Source: Magnaporthiopsis rhizophila
Taxonomy: Eukaryota; Ascomycota; Sordariomycetes; Magnaporthales; Magnaporthaceae
Direction: 5' to 3'
DNA length: 64,000 nucleotides
Assembly (NCBI GenBank): GCA_003049465.1
Contig: PYSS01000010.1
Location: 248,001 to 312,000, forward strand
Shown: in pieces, positions 10,994-21,625 of the stretch
How the letters are laid out: each line of letters starts with the position of its first letter
Numbering within the stretch: position 1 is the stretch's first letter
Position numbers and translations under genes: made by a program
Notes under the pieces: model-generated
The model's input: the letters and a program-made list of their open reading frames with translations, nothing else
What the model was told of the DNA's origin: nothing
Database searches by the model: none

Positions 10994-13084
10994 CTAGCCC
11001 AGACGCACGTCGTCGCCCGGCCCGCCAAAACCATCCCACGTCGCCCCGTCGCTCCCGTTGGGCCTGCTCGCCCGAGCGAAGCCGAACTCGACGCCGTCCA
11101 GGCGGACCACGGGCTGCACCACCGTCACCTCGGCCCCGTACGCCGCCGACCTCCACCGCTCCGTCATGCCCGGCAGCTCGCACTCGAAGAAGGCCGGGTA
11201 CTTGTGCCGCATCCACGCCAGCGCCGCCCCGGACACCTGGTCGACGCTGTTGCTGTGGGTCATGGCGAGAAACTGGCCCCTCGGGTCTTCGCCTCGGTGG
11301 CCATTCTTGGTGGTGCCATTAGTGCCGTTCGTGCCGTTGGCTGATGCCGACGACCGCTGCAGCAGCATCTTCTGCACATCCTCCGGGTACCGGCCCATCT
11401 TGAAGAGCAGGATGTCGTGGTGCAGCAGCGAGACCCGGCCGTGCCAAGACCCGCCCTCGGTAGCCCGCCGGTACAGGCCCGTCAGCGCGGCGATGGCGCC
11501 CATGCAGCCGGTGCCGTAGTCCGAGATGGGGAAGGGCGGCACCACGGGCTCGTCCAGGCCCATGAAGCGACCTTGCTCCCACGCGACTCCGCTGACCTGT
11601 TTTTTTAACAGACCCCAACAGCCGTCAGCAGGTGGTAGAAAGAGGGCCGGAAGAACAAAAGTGAATGAGACGGAGTCTGAAACCTACACAGTCGGCAATC
11701 TGCTGCCAGCCCGGCCGATGCTGCCACTCGCCCTCGTGGCCGAAGCAGTTCTCGCTCACGTACACGAACCCGCGCCCGCGCTTCTCGGCCAGCGCCGACA
11801 GCGTCCGCGCGCCGTAGCCCAGCCGCTCGATGGCGCCCGGCCGGTACCCGTCGACCACGACGTCGGCCTCGGCCAGCAGGGCCTCGAAGCGGCTGCGGCC
11901 CTCCTCGGACTTGAGGTCGAGCTCGGCGGCGCGCTTGCCCATGTTGCTGTCGACCTGGAAGAAAGGCACGTCGCTGAGGCGCGGCGCCGTGATCTTGAGC
12001 ACGTCGGCCCCGTACTCGGCCAGCGTGCGCCCGATGACGGGGCCCGCGATGATGCGGCTCAGCTCGAGCACCTTGATCCCGGCCAGCGGTCGAGCCCGGG
12101 TGCCGCTACTGCTGCCGGTGGCGGCGGGGAGTGGACAAGGTGGAGTCTGCGACTCTAGTTGGTCGACGCTCCACGGCGGCAACTCCATGTTTGTCTTGCC
12201 CTGTTTCTTTCAGTCAGTGGGGATTTGAGAGAGAGAGCGGGGCGGGGTGCAGTCAGGGTGATCAGTATCACGAACATGCGGCGTCTGCAAAAACTCCTCG
12301 TGCCTCAAGGCAGGCACGCCCGCTTGTCGCTTATCGGCGTTGAGCTTCTCGAGCTCGTCCGACGTGAAGCGCTTAACATGTGACTCGATCTCCTCCACGA
12401 TGGCCTCGTGGCCGAGCGCGTTCAGATCCGGGCGGAAAGGCTCCAGGTCCAGCATGGAGAGCGTGGTCGATGCCTCAAGCGAGCCATGGATGTGGTAGTA
12501 CTCTCCAGGCCGCGCCGTCGCGTACAGGTTCGCCGACATGCGCCGGTACGGATCCGACTGGGCCTTTAGCAGGTCGGTGTCTGTGATTTTGAGCAACCAT
12601 TACCCCTCGCCCCGCGAGTGCGGCCGGAATTTCGTGTGTCAGCAAGGATGATGCCCGTCGTCAGAATGACGTGTTGTGTGCTACCTTTGAGAAATTTTTT
12701 CACGTCCGGGTCTAGCTTGCTCATGCCGCCGACGCTGGACAGATACGTCTGGAACAGGAAGGCCGTCGTCCGCTCCAGGCTGACGGTGACCTTGCTGCTG
12801 CTAGTTTCATTCTCTATTGCTGCGGGTGGTGGGCCGTCCCGCGTCTCGACCAAGGCGCTTGCAAGGCTACCCTCGATGGCCTTGAGTGCCGCTCCGAGCT
12901 CGGTCTCCTTCAAGGGGATTGGGAAGTACGGAAGGTCACGCGAGGACACGAATCTGGCAGCCCTTGCGATGCCCTCCACCTCGGGCGGGAGCGACACTAT
13001 GTTCAGGATGCGGTTCAGTATCACCCTCGCTTCCCGCGTGGAGGAGTACTCCACACCGGGATCGGGTGTTGTCTGGACGGCCAT
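10994..13084 (-). CDS. Family III (CaiB/BaiF-type) CoA-transferase
   Basis: Four exons: 13084-12685, 12580-12276, 12200-11688 and 11596-10994 (introns 104, 75, 91 bp). Joined phases give 606 aa. The long fungal form has an extra N-terminal half (about 1-235) before the canonical domain. The classic family III block is KVLELSRIIAGPVIG then LAEYGADVLKI (about 267-297), followed by DVVVDGYRPG. D405 in QQIADC, just before the last intron, occupies the position of the catalytic Asp that forms the acyl anhydride in formyl-CoA transferase. Intron 2 is supported by the junction LQTPH/GKTNMELPPW, intron 3 by ADC/VSGVAWEQ. It should move CoA between two carboxylic acids without ATP. Acceptor unknown. 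Together with the acyl-CoA dehydrogenase it argues for a CoA-dependent branch in this catabolic block. It is divergent from the FAD monooxygenase across a 2.8-kb spacer. Confidence 0.9.
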
Positions 13085-15914
13085 TGCTGACGTATGTCGA
13101 TGACTTTTGCGGCAGTGAGAGCGGGATTGGCGGGAACTAAGGTCGGTAGTTTGGTGGTGCCGCTCCTTACCTAGGGCTGCAGGCAAGCTAACGAATTGCG
13201 CCAAGTGGGGGATAAAACAATGATATGGGATATGTGTGAGGATGATCCAAGTGGTCGAGAACACGTCTTCATTGCTGGTCGTTGTTGACAGCTTACCCGC
13301 CCAGGTTTATATGTCAAAGATCGAAGCCTGGCGACAACGGATGAGACCCTCCCCTTGTAGGTAGGGCCTCCAACAATGGACAAGTCTTACCTGGTAGGGC
13401 TACAAGGCCCCCGAACCCCAAGAAACCCATCAAGACCCAATCAGTAACGGACATCGGACATCGGATAAGAGGATGCGGATGGGTGGACGGATGAGGACCC
13501 ATGCATTTTTTTGGTCACCTCGATGTCCGTCGTCGGATGAAGGCAAAGGAGGGAGCAGTGGATCCCAGGGCAACCAAAGGGATGACGCGGTGCGGGTTCC
13601 GGTGGTGCAGTACGTACACACTAGCTTAGTTTAAGGGGCTTTTTTTTTCTTTTTCCTTTCGACCGTCACCGGTGAGGACAACCCTAGGGGCTTGGCTTGG
13701 CTAGCATCAATGTTGTGAACCCCATCGTCATCCGGTATTTGTCATTTTTTTCCCGCCGGTTACATTTATGGCAGAGCAAGAGGAACCCCGGAAGCGTGTT
13801 CCGTATACAGTGGTTGCGCTCTCCTGCTTTGTTTTGCTGCACGCACTTCGGTGTCGAATTGGGTTCCTTCGGGTGGCTGCAGGAAACTTTTCTCCCCTTC
13901 TTCGCCGCACCATTTGCCGGGGACGGGCTCAAGTCATGGATGTGGAAAACCCAGGAACTTTCTGATGATTTGCCGATACAATGGCCGGATCGGTCGGGAA
14001 GGGGTCCGGCAGTGGCCAGCAAGCTGGTCGCTGGAATACGCGAGCAAGATCGGAGACATGATTTGACAGCTCGTCTACCTGCTGTTCCCGCCGTTGCAAC
14101 ACATACACCCTGTGCCTTTGACGGATTTATGCATCACCAAAATAAATGTTTGAGATACTTCTTTTTGGGTACTACCAGTGTCCATTTTCTATCCGCCATA
14201 GTGTGGTACGTCACTAAATACGGGGACCGTCGGAAACGAGGCCGGGGATAAGCATATCGGCCGAAGAAGCAAGCAAAAAACCAAGTGTTTGGCAGAAACA
14301 AAGCTTGTGGCGTATCAAGGGCCGCGGGTGCCAGTAAAAACCGAGCATCATAGGCGGGGTACAACCCCCACGTATAAGCATTGGCTTTTTTCCTCCTTTT
14401 ATTCTGGGCCCGAGCCCACGGTCCAGGCGTGGTTTTAAGGTTCTTGACGGATGGCAATCGCTTGAACCCCACTAGGCACGGTTAAAAAAGGAGAGCAGGG
14501 CCTCCCGCGTGGGTTGGTTTGCTCTTATTTTTGCCTGTTCAGGAAATTCCAGGGGCAAAACACACACACGCCGACACACACCGAGGAGGATGCGAACATT
14601 CCAACGGTCCGCATGAACTTGCCCCGCCTGATCCACCCGCTCAATGCGGGAGAAACGCATATCCCGCAGAAAAGTGCCAAAAGGACGGGCCGATGGATCT
14701 AGGTACACTGACGATGGACATCGGAAAAGGCCCTGTTGACAGCTGCGGGGCAGGGACAAAAGAACACCAGCGTCAGAGCGAGGGGAGAAAATAACGGCGA
14801 GCAAAACGGGTCGATCGCCGCGTACTCTAACCCCAGCAGCGTCGGTAAAAGAACGAATGCGGATCGAAATTTCTTAGGCGTCGGAAGGATATCAACTATC
14901 GACAACAAGGCGGCAAAATAACGGCGGATTAACATTCTCAATACAACAAGAATCTGCTAACGGAATGGCGGTGAATGAACATTGTTTCCAGACAGACGGC
15001 CAAGTGAGGCGGTGGCGGGTGAACGTTTTCGCTCGACACTCACCGAGCCACATATTCGGAACCAACCCAGCTACAGCCCTGCCTGCCTGCGCCACCCCAG
15101 CTCGTCGGCCGGCCCGAAGTCCCCCCATCTCCCCGGATAGCCATGTCGGCAACTCGCAAGGCGCTGCGGTCCGTGCTGTCACTCTGCCGAGCACTCTGCC
15201 CCATAAGGCCAATCGCAATGTTGGACGGGCGCCTATCTCTTCAGATCGCAGCACCAATTCCCCGAAATGGACACAGATGCCGTCCATGGCCGGTTCTAGC
15301 CGTCGCCCGGGATTCCCGGCCGCCAACATCCCCTCAACTTGGCATTCACCCTTCTCTCCCACCGGTCTCGAGGCTGACCCCGCACGTCCATCACACAATG
15401 TTGTGCCAATGTGACTGCCCCTCACTGCCGAGACCATCATCCAGTCTTGGGAGTGACATACGCCGTCAACCCAGGATATCCTCAACAGGACTCCAACATG
15501 TTCCACTATTAGCCTGGCCCTTTACCACAGGCAGACGTTCCCGACGACGGGATTATGCAAGGACCGGGGGCACCAGAGGCTGCAATCTATCTCTCTCCCC
15601 GAACCCGGTCTCCCCGAAAGCCACTCTCGTGACGGTGCCCGCTGATAGTAACACCCGGCAGGCCACACAGCGCGGGGCATTGGGGAAAGTCGGTTCATAC
15701 CCGCCCGCCCCCATTACTCGCGCCCCAACCGGGTTGTAGCGGGGAAAAAAGAAGGCTGATGGCGGCCAGGGCTGGAAGAGTCTAAGCAGTAAAGGGGCAA
15801 GAAGGAAATACGATAAAGTGGAAAGGATTGGCAGGAAGGATTGGAATGGTGGGCGGCCAGGGACTCCAAGAGAAGAAGTAACAAGGTGACAAATAACAAC
15901 AATACGCAAGCAAA
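13085..15914. promoter_or_regulatory. 2.8-kb divergent region: CoA-transferase / FAD monooxygenase
   Basis: This long spacer separates two outward-reading genes of the proposed catabolic block and is the best candidate for a shared regulatory region. It contains a cluster of CGG triplets at 13448-13490. Open frames of up to about 200 codons occur (for example 14892-15506 minus and 15143-15739 plus), but their translations are rich in Arg, Ser, Pro and Cys with no domain-like pattern and I do not call them genes. Confidence 0.5.
13448..13490. promoter_or_regulatory. CGG direct-repeat array, possible zinc-cluster factor site
   Basis: CGG triplets begin at 13448, 13455 and 13462 (CGG-N4-CGG-N4-CGG) and again at 13476 and 13488, about 365-405 bp upstream of the CoA-transferase ATG. 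Zn(II)2Cys6 activators of fungal catabolic genes bind spaced CGG triplets. Binding here is inference only. Confidence 0.3.
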
Positions 15915-17394
15915 ATGACAGCATCCGCAATCGCTCCTCAAGCTGCAGACCCGTCTGCCCGTGCGGCAGAGTTCTCGGGCCGGCCAACCAAGACCTTTAG
16001 CGTGGGCGTCGTGGGCGGGGGCATCGCGGGTGTGTCGCTGACTCTCCAGCTCCTGCGGCACGGCGTTCCGACCACCCTGTACGAGGGCTGCGCCGAGTTC
16101 ATGGAGGTCGGCGCCGGCATCTCGCTCGGCCCCAACGCCACGGCCGCCCTCGGGCTGATCTCGCCCAACCTCCAGGCCGCGGTTAAGAAGGTGGCCCGCC
16201 GCCCGCCGCCGCGAGAGCACGATGACGTCTGGTTCGACATGAGGCTCGCCAAAGCGCCGGAGGGGTCGAAGTCTGTCAAGAGTGAAGCAGCAGCAGCAGC
16301 AGCAGCAGCAGCGAAAGCAGCACTACATAACCAAGAACCAATGCCGCTGATCCATAGCCTGAAATGCAAGGGCGGCCAGGTGAGCATGCTGCGCGCGCAC
16401 CTCCTCGACGAGCTGGTGGGCCGGCTGCCCGCCGACGCGGCGCGCATGAACCACCGCGTCGTCGACTGCCAGCAGGGAGAGCAGGGCGTGGTGCTGCGGT
16501 TCGACAACGGCACCGAGGCGCGCCACGACGCCGTCATCGCCTGCGACGGCGTCAAGTCGCTGCTGCGCCGGATCGTGCTCGGCGCCGACGACCCGGCCGC
16601 CACGGCCGTCTTCTCGGGCAAGCAGGCGTACCGCGGCCTCATCCCGCTCGACGTCATGCGCGAGGAGCTGGGGCCCAACCACGACATGGGCCCGCAGATG
16701 TTTTATGGCAACGGCGGTTATGTCCTCCAATACCCGCTGTGGCAGGCAGGGACGATGAATAGTGAGCTTTTTTTTCCCCCCCTTTCTGTGTTGTTCTACA
16801 TGTTCTGCCCACCCGCGCTAACACGCTTCACACCCAGTCGTCGCCTTCCGAACAAAGCGCGGGTGGAACGACGAGGGCTGGCAGGTTCCGAGGACGAGCG
16901 AGGAGGTGTGCGCCGACTTTGCCGACTTCGACGACCGCGTGCGCAAGATCGTCGAGCTCATTGGCCCGGCCAACGCCTGGGGCCTGTTCGACCACGGCAG
17001 GCCGGCCCGGACCTTTTGCGCCGGCCGCATCTGCATCGCCGGCGACGCCGCCCACGCCACCACCCCGCACAAGGGCGCCGGCGCCGGGCTCGCCATCGAG
17101 GACGCCGCCATTCTCGGTGCCCTGCTGGGGTCGCCCGACGTCAAGACCCCGGCCGACGTCGAGGCCGCCTTCCGCATCTTCGACTCCACCCGCCGCCCGC
17201 GCGGCCTGTTCCTCGTCGAGGACAGCCGCGACCAGGGTAAGCTGTACAGCTGCGAGCTCGAGGGCATCGGCGCCGACACCGCCAAGATGGCCGAGAGCCT
17301 CCCGGAGCGCATGCGCTGGCTGTGGGACCACGACCTGGCGCGGGAACTGGACGAGGCGCGCGAGGCGCTGCGGGTTCAGCTGCAGGGGAAGTAG
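15915..17394 (+). CDS. FAD-dependent aromatic monooxygenase (salicylate hydroxylase-like)
   Basis: Two exons, 15915-16761 and 16838-17394 (76-bp intron, GTGAGC to CCCAG with GCTAAC branch site), give 467 aa, normal for a single-component flavoprotein hydroxylase. The dinucleotide-binding GGGIAG is at 34-39, the DG motif CDGVKS at 210-215, and the second FAD motif GDAAHATTPHKGAG begins at 351. These three motifs define the group A monooxygenases, which hydroxylate aromatic acids, often with loss of the carboxyl group (salicylate to catechol, 4-hydroxybenzoate to hydroquinone). A poly-Ala run at 125-133, encoded by a GCA repeat, is inserted in a surface loop. No signal peptide. Paired with the intradiol dioxygenase it makes a two-step route from a hydroxybenzoate to ring cleavage. 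Exact substrate unknown. Confidence 0.92.
16285..16313. repeat. GCA trinucleotide repeat coding for poly-Ala
   Basis: A short in-frame GCA microsatellite within the FAD monooxygenase encodes nine consecutive alanines. It is likely length-variable among strains. Confidence 0.8.
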
Positions 17395-17815
17395 CGGGGT
17401 CAGGACTAGGAGGCTTGAGGATTAGGGGGTCATGTTTTTCAGTCGACGCCGTGAAACGTGCAATGATTATTTCCTAGCTCTTTTCAAATCGGATACTTTT
17501 GACGGAATCGAGTTGCAAGCAATCCCATTTCACCAAGGAGAACCCGCATCAGACCACTCTGCTTGGGGCGATACTTGATGCCAGATCTCGAACTGAAGAA
17601 GGCTGAAATGTTATAATTCTGGACCTAAAAGCTCCATGTGTGAACGGAATCGTTACAACGGCGACTAGAACTCGATGCTTCGACCCTCGGGTTTGGCTCA
17701 TCAAATGAGTGGAATCCGGCATTATCACCGCAAATGCCGAGGGTATTGACATATAAAGATAAGAAATGCCATATTTCCCATTTAAGAAAGCGCCAAACTA
17801 ACAAAGAACACTCTG

Positions 17816-17864
<49 letters not shown>

Positions 17865-18692
17865 CCAGCAGGTGATGGAAGAAGGTAGTACCAGACAATG
17901 CCTTTTATCTTGGGAAAAACATCCCTCATACACAAACGTTATCCGTCCCAGGTCAGTCCACAAACCTCGAGACGCTTGGAGATTAAGCTTAACCTCTTAA
18001 CCTTCAAAGTCGTTCCCCAGCATGGTGACAAACGCCTTGAATCCCGTCATCTCCAGGTACGTCGCATGGTTTCGCAACGGCTCGAGGTGGTCTGCGAAAC
18101 ATCATCCCTTGGGAGCCTTTAGGGGCTACTCCACAATCCCGATTTGAAGCGGGCTTCCAGTCTGACTTGGGCCTGTCAGAAACATCATACTGCCGACGCC
18201 GCATTTTGCCTGAAATCCCGGAGCTGCAGACGCTGGGGTGCTCAGCTCATAAAGGACAAAATCTTTAATCATTCAGTTCCAGTACGGGATTCCAAGGACG
18301 AGGGAAAACTTGGCGCTCTCCAACGAGTCCACCTCTAGTCCAAGGCTCTCCGGTAGAGGTCACAGTTACAGAATACCCGACAGGAGAAGAGAGCGCCTTT
18401 CAACTGCCGTACTAACCCTAACCCTTGGCTACCACCCCAGCCCCTGACGCCACGCCGAGACAAGGCCGTTAATATCCGGGCAGCCCGACCAGCTGAGCCC
18501 TTCTGCAACCCAACATTCTGCACCCACGTCAGCAACTGTAACAAGCAACGCAACCAAGAAGCCTCCCCTCAGTTGCTTTCCCCATCGGCTTATCCGTCGC
18601 CATGATACAAAAGTAGCCAATCCAGCCGATCAGGCGCGCTCTGTCGATTCGGGCATCGAGAAAAAGGAAGCAAAGACAAAACAACCTAGACA
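17395..18692. other. Spacer with 43-nt poly(A)
   Basis: 1.3 kb between the FAD monooxygenase and the Mpv17-family gene, both on the plus strand. It includes the 3' UTR of the first, the promoter of the second, and a poly(A) run at 17820-17862. No gene is seen. Confidence 0.5.
17820..17862. repeat. Poly(A) homopolymer, 43 nt
   Basis: An uninterrupted A run in an intergenic spacer. Its true length is uncertain, because sequencing is unreliable in such runs. Confidence 0.85.
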
Positions 18693-19651
18693 ATGGCGCA
18701 ACAACACCCCATCCTCCGCCTCGCCCACGCCCTCGGGCGCCAACCACAGCTCCGACACCGGCCCCGGCCACCAAGACAGCAGCAGGCGCAACACCGCAGC
18801 AGCAGCAGCAGCAGCAGCACCAAGCCACCCCTGAAAGAAGACCCGATCCCGGTGCCCAGCACGGTCCCGCCCGTGCCCGTGGCGACGTGGTGGCAGCGGC
18901 TGGGCCCGCTGAGCCGCGCCGCGTCCGCCTACGGGCGCGCCCAGCGCCGGCGGCCCTACGTCACGCAGCTGTGCACGTCGCTGGCCATCTACCTGGCCGC
19001 GGACCTGTCGGCGCAGCGCATGGCCGCCGGCGGTGGCAAGGGCGACGACGACGACGACGAAAACGAGGCGGCGTACGACCCCGCGCGCACGGCGCGGTCG
19101 CTCGTCATTGGCGGGCTGGCGTCGATTCCGGGGTACAAGTGGTGAGTTGTTCTCGTCCCCCTTCCACAACACTCTGGTCTTGAAATAAACACGAAAGACT
19201 AAACGCTCAAAAACCCAGGTTCATGTTCCTCTCCCACAACTTTAACTACCCCTCCCGCCTCGCCTCGCTCGCCGTCAAGATCACAATCAACCAGGCAGTC
19301 TTCGCGCCCCTGTTCAACACCTACTTCTTCGGCATGCAGTCGTTACTGTCGGGCGATTCCTTCGACCAGATCGCCGACCGCATCCGCCGCACTGTGCCCA
19401 CGAGCATCGTCAACTCGCTCAAGCTCTGGCCCGCCGTCACCGCCTTCAGCTTCACGTTCCTGCCGCCCGAATACCGCTCCGCGTTTGCGGGCGTCGTCGC
19501 CGTCGGCTGGCAGACGTACCTGGCGTTTTTGAACAGGAGGGCCGAGGTGTTGGCGCATGAGGAGGCTGCGGCTGGTGCTGCTGCTGCTGAGCACCGAGGG
19601 GTCGTCTGTGAGGACGACATTATGGCCGTCACGGTCCAGGCGACCCGGTGA
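18693..19651 (+). CDS. Mpv17/PMP22 family membrane protein
   Basis: Two exons, 18693-19141 and 19219-19651 (77-bp intron, GTGAGT to CCCAG), code for 293 aa. The junction gives SIPGYKWFMFLSHNF. The C-terminal half carries the family signature: LKLWPAVTAFSFTFLPPEYR then WQTYLAFLNRR. Four hydrophobic segments are visible. The N-terminus (about 1-60) is Arg/Gln/Ser-rich with a serine run and could act as a mitochondrial or peroxisomal targeting segment; acidic residues DDDDDENE form a loop after the first membrane segment. Family members sit in the inner mitochondrial or peroxisomal membrane (yeast Sym1, mammalian Mpv17, Pxmp2) and behave as channels. Which organelle this one serves is not clear. 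Confidence 0.88.
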
Positions 19652-20014
19652 ACACAAGGCCTGATGTGGAGTCGGCGTTTTTGCTTGGAATACTCGGTTT
19701 GTTTATGGATAGAGTGCCACTTGTACATCACACGGCATAGGGAACAGGATCACCGGTGTTAGGGATATGGCTTGAAAAGAGACCGACGTTTGAGTAAACT
19801 TGGATCGTCCGTGGCACAATAGACTCCTTATAAAATGCTCGAACCCCTAATAACTCCAATGCTTCTAGTTTTCAACCCTCCCTTCGTTACCCTCGCGAAC
19901 CCAAAAACTGCAGTTTTTTCCCCCTACCTCTACACGAGGGTAAACCTAACAGCAGACGGCTGTGCAAGCAACGCAATTTGTCCAGTGCCAAGATGTATAA
20001 GAGACAAAACAAAA
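19652..20014. other. Convergent 3' spacer
   Basis: 363 bp between the converging Mpv17-family and dihydroorotate dehydrogenase genes. It is AT-richer than the genes and presumably carries both polyadenylation regions. Nothing else is seen. Confidence 0.5.
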
Positions 20015-21625
20015 TCAACTGTCAAGCAGCCGCTTCATCTCCTCCTTCATCCTCGTCACCGTGCCCGCGCCGCCGTACACCATGCCCGTGTATACCATGG
20101 CCACGCTCGCGCCCGCGTTGAGCACCTGCAGCGCCTGCGACCCCGTGGTGATGCCGCCCGTGGCGAAGATGACCTTTGGCTCCTCCACTTTGTCGTCCCC
20201 TCCCACTTTGGTAGTGGTAGCGGTGCCGGCGAGCACCGCCGGCGGCGGCACGAGCGACGCGGCGCCCGCCTGGGCCGCCACCTCCTCCTTCTTACGAGTC
20301 GCCGGGTAGCGGTCGAGGGCGTCGCGGTATTTCGCCACCAGCGCCACGGTCCTGTCGAACAATGCGGGACCGGAATAGCCGCCCGTCTCGCGGAGCGCCG
20401 AGACCTCGCGGGACGTGAGCGGCACGCCGACGGGCACGACGTCGCGGCGCCGCGTGGTGTTGCCGACGATGACGCCGTCGACGCCGCTGGACCAGACGGC
20501 CCCCACGACGCCGTCGACCTGCTCGGTCGAGTCCTCGTCAGGCGACACCTTGACCATGACGCGGGGCCTGTCTGGCCCGTCAATGGCACGACCGCACGCC
20601 GCCGCGGCGGAACGGGCCTCGGCCACGACGGCCGACAGTATGCTGGTCAGCGGACCTGCAGCCTGCAGGTCGCGCAGACCGGGCGTGTTCGGGCTGCTGA
20701 CGTTGACGACGACCACGTCGGCGTAGGGCGCCAGGCGGCGCACGCAGTCGGCGTAGTCGCGCGTCACGGCCGCCACGTCCTTCTCGTCCGTATCCTTGGC
20801 TTTCGCCACCTGGACGCACAGCAGACGCCCCGGCCGGAGCGAGCCGACGGGCACGCCCGACGCCGCCTCGCCGGCCAGCACGTCGGCCTCGGCCAGGCCC
20901 AGGGCGCGGGCGGCGCGGCGGAGGCGGGTACGCAGCGTTCGTGACACGGCGTCGGCGCCTGCGCTGTTGAGGCCGTAGCGGTTGACCATGCCCTCGATGG
21001 CGGGGATGCGAAAGACGCGGGGCCGCGGGTTCCCCGGCTGCGGGCGGGGCGTGACGCCGCCGACCTCGACGACGGCGGGGCCCACGGCGAAGAGGGCGTC
21101 GGGGATCTCGGCGTCCTTGTCGAGCCCGGCGCTGATGCCTACGGGGTTGGCAAGGGTGCGCCCGAAGACGGTGACGGAGAGCGAGCCGTCGGCGTCGACG
21201 CGGGACCGCTCGCGCGGGTGCAAGCCCAGCTCGTACAGCGTCTTGAGCGCCGCCGTGCCCAGATGGTGGGCATCCTCGGCGTCGGGCACGAAGGCGCGTA
21301 TCAGGGCGGGGACCAGGTGGCGGTGGACGGCCGAGGCCCGCGTGTCGGTCGCGACGAGGTAGATGCCGGCGGCGGCTGACAGGATCGCCACCGTGGTGAG
21401 TGCCGTTCCTGCTCCCGAGCGCAGGGTCGGCGGCGGTGGCGGCGGCGGCGGCGGCGGGGCACTGGACGCGATGCTGCTGCTGCTGTTGCTTCCGGCGGAC
21501 GCTGTCGGGCCTGACGAGGCATGGGCATGTCGCTGGGCGCCGCGGCTCCTCAGGACGGCGTTTGGCGAGCGCTGGAGAGGAAGGCGGCGGGGGAGGAGGC
21601 GGGCAAAGCGAGCGTGTGGCGCCAT
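20015..21625 (-). CDS. URA9: Mitochondrial dihydroorotate dehydrogenase (class 2)
   Basis: A single-exon 536-aa enzyme. It oxidises dihydroorotate to orotate in pyrimidine synthesis and passes electrons to ubiquinone. The start at 21625 gives a textbook mitochondrial presequence (MAPHARFARLLPRR, Arg-rich, no acidic residues); the frame is open for 23 more codons upstream but that extension would mask the presequence. A Pro10 run (about residues 57-66) precedes one membrane anchor (LTTVAILSAAAGIYLV), as in class 2 enzymes. The FMN barrel includes NPVGISAGLDKDAE, the catalytic-serine region VVVNVSSPNTPGL, and the phosphate-binding end FATGGITTGSQAL with YTGMVYGG. It is longer than usual because of insertions near GLAEADVLAGEA and before the last strands (KKEEVAAQAG ...). 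Gene name is by analogy with fungal URA9/pyr-1. Confidence 0.95.
   Translation of the reverse strand: MAPHARFARLLPRRLPLQRSPNAVLRSRGAQRHAHASSGPTASAGSNSSSSIASSAPPPPPPPPPPTLRSGAGTALTTVAILSAAAGIYLVATDTRASAVHRHLVPALIRAFVPDAEDAHHLGTAALKTLYELGLHPRERSRVDADGSLSVTVFGRTLANPVGISAGLDKDAEIPDALFAVGPAVVEVGGVTPRPQPGNPRPRVFRIPAIEGMVNRYGLNSAGADAVSRTLRTRLRRAARALGLAEADVLAGEAASGVPVGSLRPGRLLCVQVAKAKDTDEKDVAAVTRDYADCVRRLAPYADVVVVNVSSPNTPGLRDLQAAGPLTSILSAVVAEARSAAAACGRAIDGPDRPRVMVKVSPDEDSTEQVDGVVGAVWSSGVDGVIVGNTTRRRDVVPVGVPLTSREVSALRETGGYSGPALFDRTVALVAKYRDALDRYPATRKKEEVAAQAGAASLVPPPAVLAGTATTTKVGGDDKVEEPKVIFATGGITTGSQALQVLNAGASVAMVYTGMVYGGAGTVTRMKEEMKRLLDS

Noticed and set aside
14892..15506. A 204-codon minus-strand frame in the 2.8-kb divergent spacer
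   Set aside because: No conserved motif or domain rhythm; composition rich in Gly, Arg, Cys and Trp, and it overlaps other long frames on the opposite strand.
15143..15739. A 198-codon plus-strand frame starting with ATG upstream of the FAD monooxygenase
   Set aside because: Ser/Pro/Arg-rich with no hydrophobic periodicity; more likely promoter or leader sequence. Transcript data could overturn this.
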